NCBI GenBank assembly: GCA_020048985.1
Contig: JAIFLR010000076.1
Span: 1-64,000, forward strand
Direction of reading: 5' to 3'
DNA length: 64,000 nucleotides
From: Halobacteriovorax sp.
Lineage (GTDB): Bacteria > Bdellovibrionota > Bacteriovoracia > Bacteriovoracales > Bacteriovoracaceae
Shown here one piece after another: positions 43,989 to 53,081 of the stretch (within the stretch, counting starts at the first letter, position 1; each line of letters begins with the position of its first letter). The position numbers were made by a program, and so were the translations under genes. Below the pieces are notes generated by a model, which was not told where the DNA came from, did no database searches, and saw only the letters and a program-made list of their open reading frames with translations.

Positions 43989-44005
43989 CCGAGCATTTCC
44001 GATAA
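43979..44005 (+). promoter_or_regulatory. Near-perfect sigma-28 (FliA-type) promoter
   Basis: TAAAGATT, an 11-base spacer, and TCCGATAA match the FliA consensus (TAAAGTTT-N11-GCCGATAA) at 14 of 16 positions with exact spacing. It overlaps the last codons of the OppC-type gene. The expected start is at about the ATG at 44013. Confidence 0.72.
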
Positions 44006-44012
44006 GAAGGCT

Positions 44013-46835
44013 ATGGTATTCAGATGCCTTTTTATTTTTCTATTTCTTGGCTCTTTGCCGTCAATGGCGCAGGTCACGGCCGAGTGTGAAGCCGCGCTAA
44101 AATCATTATTCGCTTCAAGTGTATCCAAGGAACAAGCTTCAGATTTTTTGAAAGTCCAAGGTGATATCACCTTACACCGAATGGCCTGGGCGTATTTAAA
44201 GGTCCAGAAATCTGATCAGAGCGCTAAATTAGAAAACGTTGAAAGAACGATTCTGACACTTCTGGATGAAAAATATACCTCCCCTGATCCGAAATTTATT
44301 AAGGCCAGAGAAGCCTTTGAATCTCAGCCACTCAGTCGCACGACCTTGGCCGATATTGGTCCCTACTTGAAAGACGTGCTCTCGCAAGAATTTGGACCAG
44401 AGTCTCAAGCCTTTATTTTAAATGCCTCTGACTTAAAACTTCTCCACGCCCTTTCAAAATATGAAAAACAATCTGCCGTGAATGGGAAATTCAATTCCCG
44501 CATGCTCGCCCGCAAGTCACCGGAAGGCATGTTGAACTTTATAAAACTTATTAACTCTTCTTATAAAACTGATACTTCTGAAAATGAAAATGCCCTGAAT
44601 GTAGAACTTAAACTTCAAGGTCTAGAAAAAACCATTGGCCACCTTCAGAAGAAGATTAACGACTTCATAAAGGATTTAAACGTACCGAGTCAGTGCAAAG
44701 AAACAGAAGTCTGCAGTGATGAAGATAAAAAGATGATCGGTTTTTTTGAGAATAGTGACCAAATTCAAAATATGTTCTGGGACAGTCTTGCTGACAAGTT
44801 AGAAACTGACGATATGCTCTTAAACAATCTAACCTATGGAGAGATTTGGCTGCGAACAGGGCCTTCCTCGGCCTTGATCAAACAAAGTCCAACGAATCCA
44901 AAGAAAGTGACTACAACTGTTGTTGCGAGCAAAACCAAAGTCACCCATACTTCACCTGTAAAAGAATTCTATGCAACGAGTACTGGCTACTATGTTGAAG
45001 ACCCTATTGCCATTATTGTCAAAGATGATCCAAAGAGAAATTCCAATGCCTGGAAGGGGTTCGATCCAGTTTTCTTGGGGAAAATGTCTGATGCAATTAT
45101 AAACGACGACATGGTTTTTGAAATCGATGGGAAACTCTATAGTCGCAAGACTGGTAGAGTTCTATCAATCGAGGCAGCCCTTAAACTTTTACCTCCTAAG
45201 AAGTCTGCTGAGTCAGCACTTTTATTAAAATCCAAAGATCCAAAATTTATCTCCAAGCAACTCGCTTCCATTTTAAATGGGGACCAAACATTTATTTATG
45301 GCACTGGTCTTTATGGGGCCAATGGAAAAGTCCTGAATCCAGAGCTGGTTATTGCTCAGGAAATGTCAAAAAAGACGGGTGGGAAATTTGAAGCCTCTCG
45401 GTATTCGGGAATGGAACGGGGGTATCTGATAGCCCGCGCAGATGGGTTGAAAAATAACAAACCTCATTTTATGTATAAAAACCAGGTCCATGATTCTTTC
45501 ACCGGAAGAAATTTAACTTCTCCATTTAGAAGCACAGCTTCCATTGAAGATGTAAAAATCAATAAACAAAAACGGATTCAGTACCAAAGTTTGTCAGACA
45601 AAGAGACCATTATTAATTTTCATTTGGATAATCCGAGAAAAGATGGATGTCAGCACTATGCAATCGTAGATAAGAAAAAGGCTGAAATCTCCGTTTACAA
45701 TCTTTCCGGCACAAAAGTGTTTAATAAAGAAGTCTTGATTGGGGTGAAAGCCTCTGATGAAAAGACTAAATGGACTGAGTATAATGATAGAAAGCATCAA
45801 GGTAATTACACTACTGGTGCCGGATCCTTTACTATTGCTCAACCCAAGAAAGGGGATTATTACAGCAAAAACTTTAGTAATAATATTCTTCAAATTGAGG
45901 GTCAGCTAGTTTTTGCCATTCATCAGGTTCCAAATGATCTTGGGAAAAGATATCAGTCTTTTGGAACCGGAAACCCGCTGCACAGAAGGGTTTCTCAGGG
46001 CTGCGTGAATATGAAACAAACAGATTTTCAAGAGTTGTCTAAATGGATGAAGCCGTCTTGCCAAGTATATGTTTTGCCGGAAGAAAAAAATAATAAGTTC
46101 ACTGTTAAAGATGGGAAATTAGAATTCGTTTCAACCACAGCAGTGACCAATAGTAATAATTATAATTATTCAAAAAATGGTCCAAGTTATAAACCTATCA
46201 ACATCATCATTAATGCTCCCGTAGCCAAGACCAAAGATTCGGTTCCTTTTGTGAAGGCCCTTGAGGACGAAAAATCAAAACTCATGAAGCTCTTTAATTT
46301 AAATAATGATGATTATAATGATTTGGCCTCTATTGCTTTTGGGATCATGGGCAATGAATCCAATTTTGGTACCAGTAAAAAATATTGGATTAAAGAGCAT
46401 GATCAGGGTGACGTGATCCTGGCCAAAGCGGCCAAGCGCTTATTTAGTGGTAAGAATCCCTTTGATAAATCAGTTCTAAATACTTCCCGTGGTTTTACTC
46501 AGATTAAGGATTTGCCAGATGGGGCGTGGAGAAAGGCCTATCCAGGAATTAATAAAGAAACTTTGGGTGATCCAAAAAATTCTGCCGTCTCAACCATTGC
46601 TTACCTGGTTGGCGCCACCAAAATTCTGAAAAGTATTGCCGCTGAAAACGCTAAAGACCCCCGGAAAGTGAGGATAACTAAGGAAAACCTGGTGGATTAT
46701 CTGGGGTATATCTATCAAGGCCGCAAAGGGGCCTTAAAGTCCGCTGATGATCCGGCCAACGCCGATTTTAATACCTATGTTCAAAAACTTCGTAAAAATA
46801 TGAGTTATATTGAGATAGCCCAAAAAATTGAATAG
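44013..46835 (+). CDS. Secreted L,D-transpeptidase fused to a lysozyme-like domain
   Basis: A 940-residue protein with a signal peptide (cleavage near SMAQ). Residues about 540-690 are a YkuD L,D-transpeptidase domain with His637 and the catalytic Cys664 in RRVSQGCVNM. Residues about 765-935 look like a lysozyme/lytic-transglycosylase fold: IMGNESNFG with Glu782 as the likely catalytic acid, then SRGFTQIKD. The first 500 residues are unassigned. One chain could thus cut glycan strands and link or trim stem peptides, suited to prey-wall remodelling or to growth inside prey. The start follows a sigma-28-like promoter; only a weak GAAGG lies 2 bases before the ATG. Confidence 0.82.
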   Translation: MVFRCLFIFLFLGSLPSMAQVTAECEAALKSLFASSVSKEQASDFLKVQGDITLHRMAWAYLKVQKSDQSAKLENVERTILTLLDEKYTSPDPKFIKAREAFESQPLSRTTLADIGPYLKDVLSQEFGPESQAFILNASDLKLLHALSKYEKQSAVNGKFNSRMLARKSPEGMLNFIKLINSSYKTDTSENENALNVELKLQGLEKTIGHLQKKINDFIKDLNVPSQCKETEVCSDEDKKMIGFFENSDQIQNMFWDSLADKLETDDMLLNNLTYGEIWLRTGPSSALIKQSPTNPKKVTTTVVASKTKVTHTSPVKEFYATSTGYYVEDPIAIIVKDDPKRNSNAWKGFDPVFLGKMSDAIINDDMVFEIDGKLYSRKTGRVLSIEAALKLLPPKKSAESALLLKSKDPKFISKQLASILNGDQTFIYGTGLYGANGKVLNPELVIAQEMSKKTGGKFEASRYSGMERGYLIARADGLKNNKPHFMYKNQVHDSFTGRNLTSPFRSTASIEDVKINKQKRIQYQSLSDKETIINFHLDNPRKDGCQHYAIVDKKKAEISVYNLSGTKVFNKEVLIGVKASDEKTKWTEYNDRKHQGNYTTGAGSFTIAQPKKGDYYSKNFSNNILQIEGQLVFAIHQVPNDLGKRYQSFGTGNPLHRRVSQGCVNMKQTDFQELSKWMKPSCQVYVLPEEKNNKFTVKDGKLEFVSTTAVTNSNNYNYSKNGPSYKPINIIINAPVAKTKDSVPFVKALEDEKSKLMKLFNLNNDDYNDLASIAFGIMGNESNFGTSKKYWIKEHDQGDVILAKAAKRLFSGKNPFDKSVLNTSRGFTQIKDLPDGAWRKAYPGINKETLGDPKNSAVSTIAYLVGATKILKSIAAENAKDPRKVRITKENLVDYLGYIYQGRKGALKSADDPANADFNTYVQKLRKNMSYIEIAQKIE

Positions 46836-46856
46836 TCCTTCCATCAATGTTATATA
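46828..46856 (+). promoter_or_regulatory. Sigma-70-type promoter of the aminotransferase gene
   Basis: TTGAAT and TATATA are spaced 17 bases apart, at the end of the preceding gene. The leader of about 12 bases contains GAGGAA before the ATG at 46876. Confidence 0.6.
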
Positions 46857-46875
46857 CCTCTGATCGAGGAAAATT

Positions 46876-48027
46876 ATGAAAGACACCGCCCTAAGAATTG
46901 CTGATTTTAAAGACTCTATCTTTGGAGTTATTTCTCGCCTGGCCCGTGAACACAATGCTGTGAATTTAGGTCAAGGTTTTCCTGATTTTGACGGACCTAA
47001 TTGGTTAAAAGATATTGCTTATAAAAAGATGCAGGAAGGTCATAATCAGTATGCCCCTTTTCCAGGTACTCCCAATCTGCGCCAAGAAATTTCAAACTAT
47101 TATAAAAAATTCTACTCTCTCAATTACCATCCAGATTCTGAAATCACCGTAACTGTAGGTGCTACTGAAGCTATTTATCTCGTCATCATGGGGCTGATTA
47201 ATCCTGGTGATGAAGTGGTTGTTTTAGAACCCTTCTATGATTCTTATGTTGCCTCTATTAAAATGGCCGGTGGTATTGCTGTTCCTGTTACTATGCACGC
47301 CCCAGATTTTACTATCGACCAAAAAGAGCTTGAAGCTGCGGTTTCTCCTCGAACAAAACTTTTAATTCTCAATAATCCTCATAACCCAACCGGAAAGGTT
47401 TGGACCAAAGAGGAGCTTGTTGCAGTTTCGAATGTGGCGATCAAAAATGATCTCTACCTTCTTTCTGATGAAGTTTATGAATTTCTCGTTTTTGACGGTG
47501 CCAAACATCTCCCTACAGCAACTCTGGAAGGAATGATGGATAGAACGATTACCGTATCAAGTGCGGGAAAAACGTTTGGTTTAACTGGGTGGAAGATTGG
47601 TTGGATCTGCGCCAATCAAAAAGTAACGAATGCTTGTCGTTTGGTTCACCAGTATGTGACTTTTTCTGTTTCAACTCCTATGCAGGAAGCTGTCGCTGAA
47701 GGTCTTAAACAGTTGCCTGATTATTTACCGGGTTTTGTTTCCCTTTATAAAGAGAAACGTGATTGGTTTTATAAGGAAATGAAGCTTCTTGGTTTTGATT
47801 TCCCGATACCCAAGGGTACATACTTCATGATGGTTCCCCTTTTGAAGCATACTAATCTTAAAGATGTCGACTATGCATTGAAGCTCATTACTGAGAAAAA
47901 GGTCGCCACAGTTCCTCCTTCAGCATTTTATTTAAAATCTGCCGAAGGAGAAAAGTATTTAAGATTTTGTTTTGCGAAGAAGGAAGAAACTTTAAAAAGC
48001 GCCATTGAGAATTTAAAGGGCCTTTAG
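46876..48027 (+). CDS. Class I/II PLP-dependent aminotransferase
   Basis: A 383-residue aminotransferase of the YbdL / kynurenine aminotransferase subgroup: NLGQGFPDFDGP at the start, NNPHNPTGKVW, LLSDEVYEF, and the PLP lysine in SSAGKTFGLTGWKIGW. Relatives use methionine, glutamine or aromatic amino acids with 2-oxo acids. The exact substrate cannot be told. GAGGAA precedes the ATG. Its 3' end overlaps the end of the convergent HtrA-type gene by 15 bases. Confidence 0.92.
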   Translation: MKDTALRIADFKDSIFGVISRLAREHNAVNLGQGFPDFDGPNWLKDIAYKKMQEGHNQYAPFPGTPNLRQEISNYYKKFYSLNYHPDSEITVTVGATEAIYLVIMGLINPGDEVVVLEPFYDSYVASIKMAGGIAVPVTMHAPDFTIDQKELEAAVSPRTKLLILNNPHNPTGKVWTKEELVAVSNVAIKNDLYLLSDEVYEFLVFDGAKHLPTATLEGMMDRTITVSSAGKTFGLTGWKIGWICANQKVTNACRLVHQYVTFSVSTPMQEAVAEGLKQLPDYLPGFVSLYKEKRDWFYKEMKLLGFDFPIPKGTYFMMVPLLKHTNLKDVDYALKLITEKKVATVPPSAFYLKSAEGEKYLRFCFAKKEETLKSAIENLKGL

Positions 48028-49044
48028 TTTTACTTTTACAGTTAGAGTCTTACCACCTCGGCGATATTTCACGTCCACGAAGTCGCCGATGTGTTTTTGT
48101 TCAATGACCTGGTAAATATCATCCAGGTTATTAACTTCTTTCCCGTCCACGCTGACAATGATGTCCCCAATATAAATTCTTCCATATTGGTCCTGAGTCA
48201 TTCCTTTAAGTCCGGCCTCAGCGGCGCCGCCTTTCTCATCAATGTAGGAAATGATTAATCCCTTCGAGCTTTGGATCATTCTCTGCTCCATAGAATCAGG
48301 CACAATTCCAATCCCTAAACCTGGACGAATAATTTTTCCATGCTTGATTAGCTGGGGGACGATTATTTTGATCGTATCCACAGGTACAGCAAATCCCAGA
48401 CCTGCGCTGGAGCCACTGGTTGAGAAAATGACTGTGTTCATTCCAATTAAATTTGAAGATGAGTTAAGCAGCGGCCCCCCAGAGTTTCCCATGTTAATGG
48501 CAGCATCTGTTTGAATCATGTCGTTGATTTTTACTCCGCCGATCCCGTCAATTTTTCTTCCAAGGGCAGATACCACTCCTGTTGTCAGAGTGTAATCAAG
48601 CCCAAAAGGAGAACCGATGGCAAAAGAATACTGACCAACCTGCAGATCGCTGGAAGAGCCGACAGGTATAGGTATTAATTTGGCCGGTTTTTCTTCAAGT
48701 TTGAGAACCGCAATGTCTTTTTCGGGAGCAGTGCCGACAATCTTTGCTTTGTATTGTTTAGGGTCATTATGGAAGGTCACAACGAATGTTGACCCACCTT
48801 GAACCACGTGAAAATTTGTGACGATGTGGCCCTGGTCATCCCAGACGAAGCCCGAACCAGCACCCTGAGGCACCTCCACCTCACCGTAGAAGAAGTTTCT
48901 CGCCAGAATTATGTTGGATACGTTCACCGTCGAAGGAACAACCTTGCGGTAAATTTCAATAGTCTTAGTCTCAACTGGAAGAAGATTGGCCGAGAAACCT
49001 GAAATAGAAGCTGTAATCAAGAAAAACAACACCAGGGACTTCAT
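48013..49044 (-). CDS. HtrA/Deg-type serine protease with one PDZ domain
   Basis: A 343-residue envelope protease with a signal peptide (cleavage near GFSA). The trypsin-like domain has its full triad: His in VTNFHVV, Asp in KDIAVLKL and Ser in NMGNSGGPLL. One PDZ domain follows (about residues 235-340, with YIGDIIVSVDGKEV). It would clear damaged envelope proteins or cut signalling substrates in the periplasm. AAGGAG precedes the ATG. It diverges from psd through overlapping sigma-70 promoters. Confidence 0.94.
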   Translation of the reverse strand: MKSLVLFFLITASISGFSANLLPVETKTIEIYRKVVPSTVNVSNIILARNFFYGEVEVPQGAGSGFVWDDQGHIVTNFHVVQGGSTFVVTFHNDPKQYKAKIVGTAPEKDIAVLKLEEKPAKLIPIPVGSSSDLQVGQYSFAIGSPFGLDYTLTTGVVSALGRKIDGIGGVKINDMIQTDAAINMGNSGGPLLNSSSNLIGMNTVIFSTSGSSAGLGFAVPVDTIKIIVPQLIKHGKIIRPGLGIGIVPDSMEQRMIQSSKGLIISYIDEKGGAAEAGLKGMTQDQYGRIYIGDIIVSVDGKEVNNLDDIYQVIEQKHIGDFVDVKYRRGGKTLTVKVKLKAL

Positions 49045-49058
49045 GATAACTCCTTTCT

Positions 49059-49108
49059 TTGACTCTATTTAGCGAGGTCAGTATAATATTTTTACTCAAA
49101 TCACCCAA
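49059..49108. promoter_or_regulatory. Overlapping divergent sigma-70 promoters (htrA-like / psd)
   Basis: Plus strand: TTGACT (49059-49064), 17 bases, TATAAT (49082-49087). Minus strand: TTGGGT (49108-49103), 17 bases, TATACT (49085-49080). The two -10 elements overlap by four bases, so one short AT block serves both directions. Confidence 0.75.
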
Positions 49109-49119
49109 GAGGAATCAAA

Positions 49120-50049
49120 ATGACGACCGTCAGCAATCCGCCGGAAATTAAATACTTTAATCGTATGACCGGTAAGAATGAAATTGAGAAGGTGTATGGG
49201 GACTCATTCATTAAGTTTTTATACTGCTCCGTAGCAGGAAAGAAGATAGGAAGCGCCTTTACCAATAAGTTTTTTAGTAAGGCCTATGGTGCCTTTCAGG
49301 ATCTTCCTTCTAGTCACAGGAAGGTTAAACCCTTCATTGAAAAGTTCAATATTCCTATTCAGGATTATGAGCCTGGTTCAAGACCTTCGCTAGATTCAAG
49401 TGATTCTTACCGCTCATTTAATGAATTTTTTATTCGCAAATTTAAACTAGGGAAGCGCTCATTTGTTTCAGAATCTAATCGTATGGCGGCGTTTGCTGAG
49501 GCCCGCTACGTAGGTTTTGATTCTATCGATGAGAAAAGTGTCTACCCAGTTAAGGGCCAGTACCTTCTTGCGAAGGACCTAATTGCTAACGATCAAATTG
49601 CTAAGATTTTTGAGGGTGGCCCGCTTTTGATTGCTCGTCTGTGCCCTGTTGATTATCACCGCTACCACTACCCTGATAATGGAAAAGTAATCGAGCATTA
49701 CCCAGTTGCCGGTGCATTTGATTCCGTTAATCCGCTGGCCTTGAAATATAAAAATCAAATTTTCATCCAGAATGAAAGACACGTTTCAATACTCCAGACC
49801 GAAAATTTTGGACGACTGGCCTATATTGAGGTCGGCGCTATTTGTGTTGGTAAAATTGTCCAAACACATCGCTGGAATAAACCTTTCATGCGCGGTGAAG
49901 AGAAGGGCTATTTTCTCTTCGGTGGATCGACTGTGATCCTCATTGGTGAAAAAGGTGCCTGGAAACCTTCTGGTGACATCACAATGAACACTAAGAATGG
50001 AATTGAGACCTATTTACATCTTGGTCAAGAAGTCGCTGTTAAAGCCTAA
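49120..50049 (+). CDS. psd: Phosphatidylserine decarboxylase
   Basis: A 309-residue enzyme with the family motifs LCPVDYHRYHYP and VGAICVGKI. The self-cleavage site is FGGSTV, where the serine becomes the pyruvoyl cofactor of the alpha subunit. It decarboxylates phosphatidylserine to phosphatidylethanolamine at the inner membrane. AGAGGA precedes the ATG, and a near-consensus sigma-70 promoter lies upstream. It converges on the EEP hydrolase gene with an 11-base overlap of 3' ends. Confidence 0.94.
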   Translation: MTTVSNPPEIKYFNRMTGKNEIEKVYGDSFIKFLYCSVAGKKIGSAFTNKFFSKAYGAFQDLPSSHRKVKPFIEKFNIPIQDYEPGSRPSLDSSDSYRSFNEFFIRKFKLGKRSFVSESNRMAAFAEARYVGFDSIDEKSVYPVKGQYLLAKDLIANDQIAKIFEGGPLLIARLCPVDYHRYHYPDNGKVIEHYPVAGAFDSVNPLALKYKNQIFIQNERHVSILQTENFGRLAYIEVGAICVGKIVQTHRWNKPFMRGEEKGYFLFGGSTVILIGEKGAWKPSGDITMNTKNGIETYLHLGQEVAVKA

Positions 50050-50812
50050 TTTTGCATATAATGGGATAATGATCTGTTGGGTAAAGGCCGTTTGAGGCTG
50101 ACTTATCCATCAGACAGCTCTCTACCGAAAGTTTGGCATCAACCATGATCCAATCAATGCGCGAGCCATTTTGAATTTCACCTTTAAAGGCGTGATGAGA
50201 AGTCTCTTCAACGCTGTTAAAAAGACTCCAGGCGTCCTGTAAAAATGAAAACTCATCCATCAAAAATTCCCGCACTTTACTGGAAGGTGAGTCGTTAAAG
50301 TCGCCCATAATAATAAGTGAACTTTGCTTATCCCAAATTCTTTTTATCTCCTGGGCAAGCACCTTGACCTGACCTAATCTGGTTTCTGGTTTGACGTGGT
50401 CTAAATGGGTGTTCACAATAAAGAGATTTTCTCCAGAACCTTTCACTTGAATTTTGGTCCAGGTCATAAGTCTAGGGAAGGCACTTTCAAAGGAGTGACT
50501 TCCGGCAATGTCGGGTGTTTCTGAAAGCCACATGTCTCCACTTGCAATGAACTCAAACTGATTACGCTCGAGAAAAATCGAGGGATACATCCTCTCACCA
50601 ATCCAAGACCGATGTTGATCAACAAGATCAAAATTTGTTAATGACGATTTAAGTTGGTTTAACTGATGAATTCGCCCCTCTTGAGTCGCTATAAGTGAGG
50701 GAGCGTGTTTAAGGAGAGTTTGAGCAAGAAATTCCCGCCGATGTGGCCAAGAGTTTTGGCCATCTGCGGGATTATCGAATCTAATATTGCAGGATATGAG
50801 GCACAGTTCCAT
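50039..50812 (-). CDS. Endonuclease/exonuclease/phosphatase (EEP) family hydrolase
   Basis: A 257-residue EEP-fold protein: LISCNIRFDNP at the start, a catalytic Glu in ATQEGR, the Asn/His pair in VNTHLDH, the Asp/Asn pair in IMGDFNDSP, RIDWIMVDA and the terminal Asp-His in YPTDHYPIIC. It has no signal peptide. Relatives include nucleases, phosphodiesterases and lipid phosphatases, so the substrate is open. The ATG follows 6 bases after a perfect TATAAT, with no ribosome site. Confidence 0.9.
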   Translation of the reverse strand: MELCLISCNIRFDNPADGQNSWPHRREFLAQTLLKHAPSLIATQEGRIHQLNQLKSSLTNFDLVDQHRSWIGERMYPSIFLERNQFEFIASGDMWLSETPDIAGSHSFESAFPRLMTWTKIQVKGSGENLFIVNTHLDHVKPETRLGQVKVLAQEIKRIWDKQSSLIIMGDFNDSPSSKVREFLMDEFSFLQDAWSLFNSVEETSHHAFKGEIQNGSRIDWIMVDAKLSVESCLMDKSASNGLYPTDHYPIICKIRL

Positions 50813-50818
50813 CTCGCT

Positions 50819-50847
50819 ATTATAAGTCTATTCGTGGACATTCTCAA
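50819..50847 (-). promoter_or_regulatory. Sigma-70 promoter giving a leaderless EEP transcript
   Basis: TTGAGA and a perfect TATAAT are spaced 17 bases apart on the minus strand. The -10 ends 6 bases before the ATG at 50812, so transcription should begin at or beside the start codon. It lies across the end of the upstream lipoprotein gene (stop at 50828). Confidence 0.75.
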
Positions 50848-52207
50848 CAAACGTTTCAATGTGTAACTTTAAACTTCTCTCAGCGCTTTGGAGGTTGTCA
50901 TTGTAGACACCATTACGACTATTCCCAATACAATCGGTGGATTGATAAAGACCGGTAGGTCTGTATTCCAAAGAAGGCAAATTGACTAAACTGAGTTCAA
51001 CATTATTAAGTCCCAAAAATTCAATTTCCCAAAATACTCCTTTTTCATCCATCGATTTAATCATGGTGAAATTTTTTATACGGTTATTTAATGGATTGCC
51101 GTTAATGAGTAAAATGTTTTGAAGATTAAGATCTTGTTGATTCGATAAAAATTCAGCTCCGAGGTTTCTTGAATGTTCGATGCATCCCCATTTGTCACTA
51201 CTTTCCTTTCCCCCAACTCTTTTACGCTCATCTTTACTAGACTCAACAAATGAAGCAAAATTTTGTTCTGTCCGAATTTTGAGCAATACTCTTGGACCTG
51301 AGAAATCATTAAAAACGTATTTGCTCGAACTAATGCCATTCATGCGTGCCGCCACGGCATTTAATTTTTTAAGTCCGTGGATGTAGTAGTTGGAAATGTT
51401 CTTGATGTTTTCCTTAATAACAATGATTTCATTTTTATCATTAAATCGAACCCACCATTTAGGTGTTACATCTATCTGTGTTGTTGTGAGGAGGTTTTGA
51501 CTATCAATGAAATGGTATTCGTCAATGTTAAGCTTCGCTAAGACCTCATCCAAAGAAAGTTCTTTGGATAGGTATGATACTTCCGTTTTGAATCCATCAT
51601 CATAAAAAACGCGGTAAGTTTTTTCCTTAATATCGTCTCCCTTCGTTTCCCCGGAAGAATGTCGTTTTCCATCCATATGGGAAAGACTCAGGAAAGCTTC
51701 TCCTGAAAGAATGGAGTTGAGTTCATCCCCCTTAAGAGAGATTTCCATAACGGGCCCCCAGCTTCCTAACCTCGTCTTCTTTGTTTTTGATACCAAATAA
51801 AGTGAAGAGGGTGGGGATTTAATTTGGGCAAATGTAATTTGGATTTTTGCCGAATGATCAGCAATCGTCGGGATTTCTTTTTTCGAATTTACTTTTAAAA
51901 GAGAAAACTCAGAAAAGTAATCATAGTCTGGAGTCTTTGTGCCCTTATTGACCAATAAATTTTTGGAATACGACTTAAGATCAACATTATTACTGAGACT
52001 GAAACGATGCCTGGCCAGATTTGTTTCTCCTGTGATGAACTCAAGCTCTGCGTCTATGGCTTCAATTTGGATGACATTGGCCTGAAACTTATCTTCATCC
52101 ACCGCATTTGCCACATGATCTCCATCACTATCTCTGAAGTCTTTAGACATAGGTTCGCTATTCTTTCCACATGAAACAACCAGAATGAGTAGAATTAAAA
52201 GTTTCAT
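50828..52207 (-). CDS. Lipoprotein with a calcium-loop-like segment, unknown function
   Basis: A 459-residue lipoprotein (LILVVSCGK, lipidated Cys near residue 13). Soon after comes FRDSDGDHVANAVDED, an acidic loop like the calcium-binding thrombospondin type 3 or OmpA linker repeats. The rest is beta-rich with no family recognised. Only one base separates it from the gene upstream, so it is translated with the two DNA-binding-like proteins ahead of it in an operon that starts at a sigma-54-type promoter. Confidence 0.72.
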   Translation of the reverse strand: MKLLILLILVVSCGKNSEPMSKDFRDSDGDHVANAVDEDKFQANVIQIEAIDAELEFITGETNLARHRFSLSNNVDLKSYSKNLLVNKGTKTPDYDYFSEFSLLKVNSKKEIPTIADHSAKIQITFAQIKSPPSSLYLVSKTKKTRLGSWGPVMEISLKGDELNSILSGEAFLSLSHMDGKRHSSGETKGDDIKEKTYRVFYDDGFKTEVSYLSKELSLDEVLAKLNIDEYHFIDSQNLLTTTQIDVTPKWWVRFNDKNEIIVIKENIKNISNYYIHGLKKLNAVAARMNGISSSKYVFNDFSGPRVLLKIRTEQNFASFVESSKDERKRVGGKESSDKWGCIEHSRNLGAEFLSNQQDLNLQNILLINGNPLNNRIKNFTMIKSMDEKGVFWEIEFLGLNNVELSLVNLPSLEYRPTGLYQSTDCIGNSRNGVYNDNLQSAERSLKLHIETFVENVHE

Positions 52208-52208
52208 A

Positions 52209-52688
52209 TTAGTTACCTGCCACTATTTGATTCATCAGTTGATGAACTTCGCCAAGGCCCCAAAAGATAACTTTGCGCTCTTTAACTGGGACCGTACTCT
52301 GAGCTTTCTTGTGGGCATCTGCCAAAAATGATTCAAGATTGGATAACATCGCAATGAAGATTTTCTCGTCTCTTGAATCCATTGCAACTTTTTGTAGACG
52401 AAAAATACGATTGTCCTTTTGAGCAACAAGAGCTTCCATTAGCTCCAGATATTCTGCCTCTTTAGCTTCTTTTCCATTGATCTCTTCTATCATCAAGGGA
52501 GAAAGTTTTTCAGAGATTCTATATCTTGCTCCATCCGTACTAACTAAGCCTCTTATGACGAGTGCCTGAATGACGTTAAAGCATACGTTCTCATGCAGAC
52601 CTGATTGGTTTTGTATTTCTTCAAAAACTAACACTTGTTTTCCAATACTTTCTAAGATGATTCTCTCTAGCGATGATAGGCCTTTCAT
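52209..52688 (-). CDS. Winged-helix-like regulator or adaptor
   Basis: A 159-residue cytoplasmic protein. Residues 5-70 resemble a winged helix-turn-helix (ERIILESIGKQVLVFEEIQNQSG, VIQALVIRGLVSTDGARYRIS). The second half is two or three long helices (KEAEYLELMEALVAQKDNRIFRLQK) that could dimerise. AAGGAG precedes the ATG. It lies between a small helix-turn-helix gene and the lipoprotein gene in the sigma-54 operon. The DNA-binding role is inferred from pattern, not from a named family. Confidence 0.65.
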   Translation of the reverse strand: MKGLSSLERIILESIGKQVLVFEEIQNQSGLHENVCFNVIQALVIRGLVSTDGARYRISEKLSPLMIEEINGKEAKEAEYLELMEALVAQKDNRIFRLQKVAMDSRDEKIFIAMLSNLESFLADAHKKAQSTVPVKERKVIFWGLGEVHQLMNQIVAGN

Positions 52689-52697
52689 ATATGCTCC

Positions 52698-53045
52698 TTA
52701 AGCGATAATTGCTGATTCAAAATTAGGTTTGATATAAAATCTTCCAAACGTTTTTGCCGATACTTTACGTGCGACGTATTCTGCAATTTTGGCGAGTTCT
52801 TCGTTGGTTAAGATCGTTGAAGCTTCTTCAACGACTGATGAGAGTTTTGCAAAACTTGGATTCTCTGCAATCTTTGCATTGATTGCGCTTTCGAAGGCCT
52901 CGAGTTCTCCGACCTTCATGATCTTTCCATTGAAGAGTCGGAAAACACGGGTGATTTGAATGCCTGTACGGGCAGAGATTTCGCGCAGTGGTTGATTGGG
53001 ATATAGTTGGCGGTAACGGTGAAGGGTCTTTTCTTGCAATGTCAT
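52698..53045 (-). CDS. Small helix-turn-helix protein
   Basis: A 115-residue protein with a helix-turn-helix-like segment at residues about 18-45 (PLREISARTGIQITRVFRLFNG), followed by helices. The ATG at 53045 is preferred because AGGAG lies just upstream; an earlier in-frame ATG at 53093 lies upstream of the expected transcript start. It is the first gene after the sigma-54 promoter, directly behind the activator gene. It may bind the nearby inverted repeat GTCGGC (53047-53052) / GCCGAC (53071-53076), a guess from position. Confidence 0.7.
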   Translation of the reverse strand: MTLQEKTLHRYRQLYPNQPLREISARTGIQITRVFRLFNGKIMKVGELEAFESAINAKIAENPSFAKLSSVVEEASTILTNEELAKIAEYVARKVSAKTFGRFYIKPNFESAIIA

Positions 53046-53081
53046 AGTCGGCTCCTGTTTAAGTTCAGTTGCCGACCTTAA

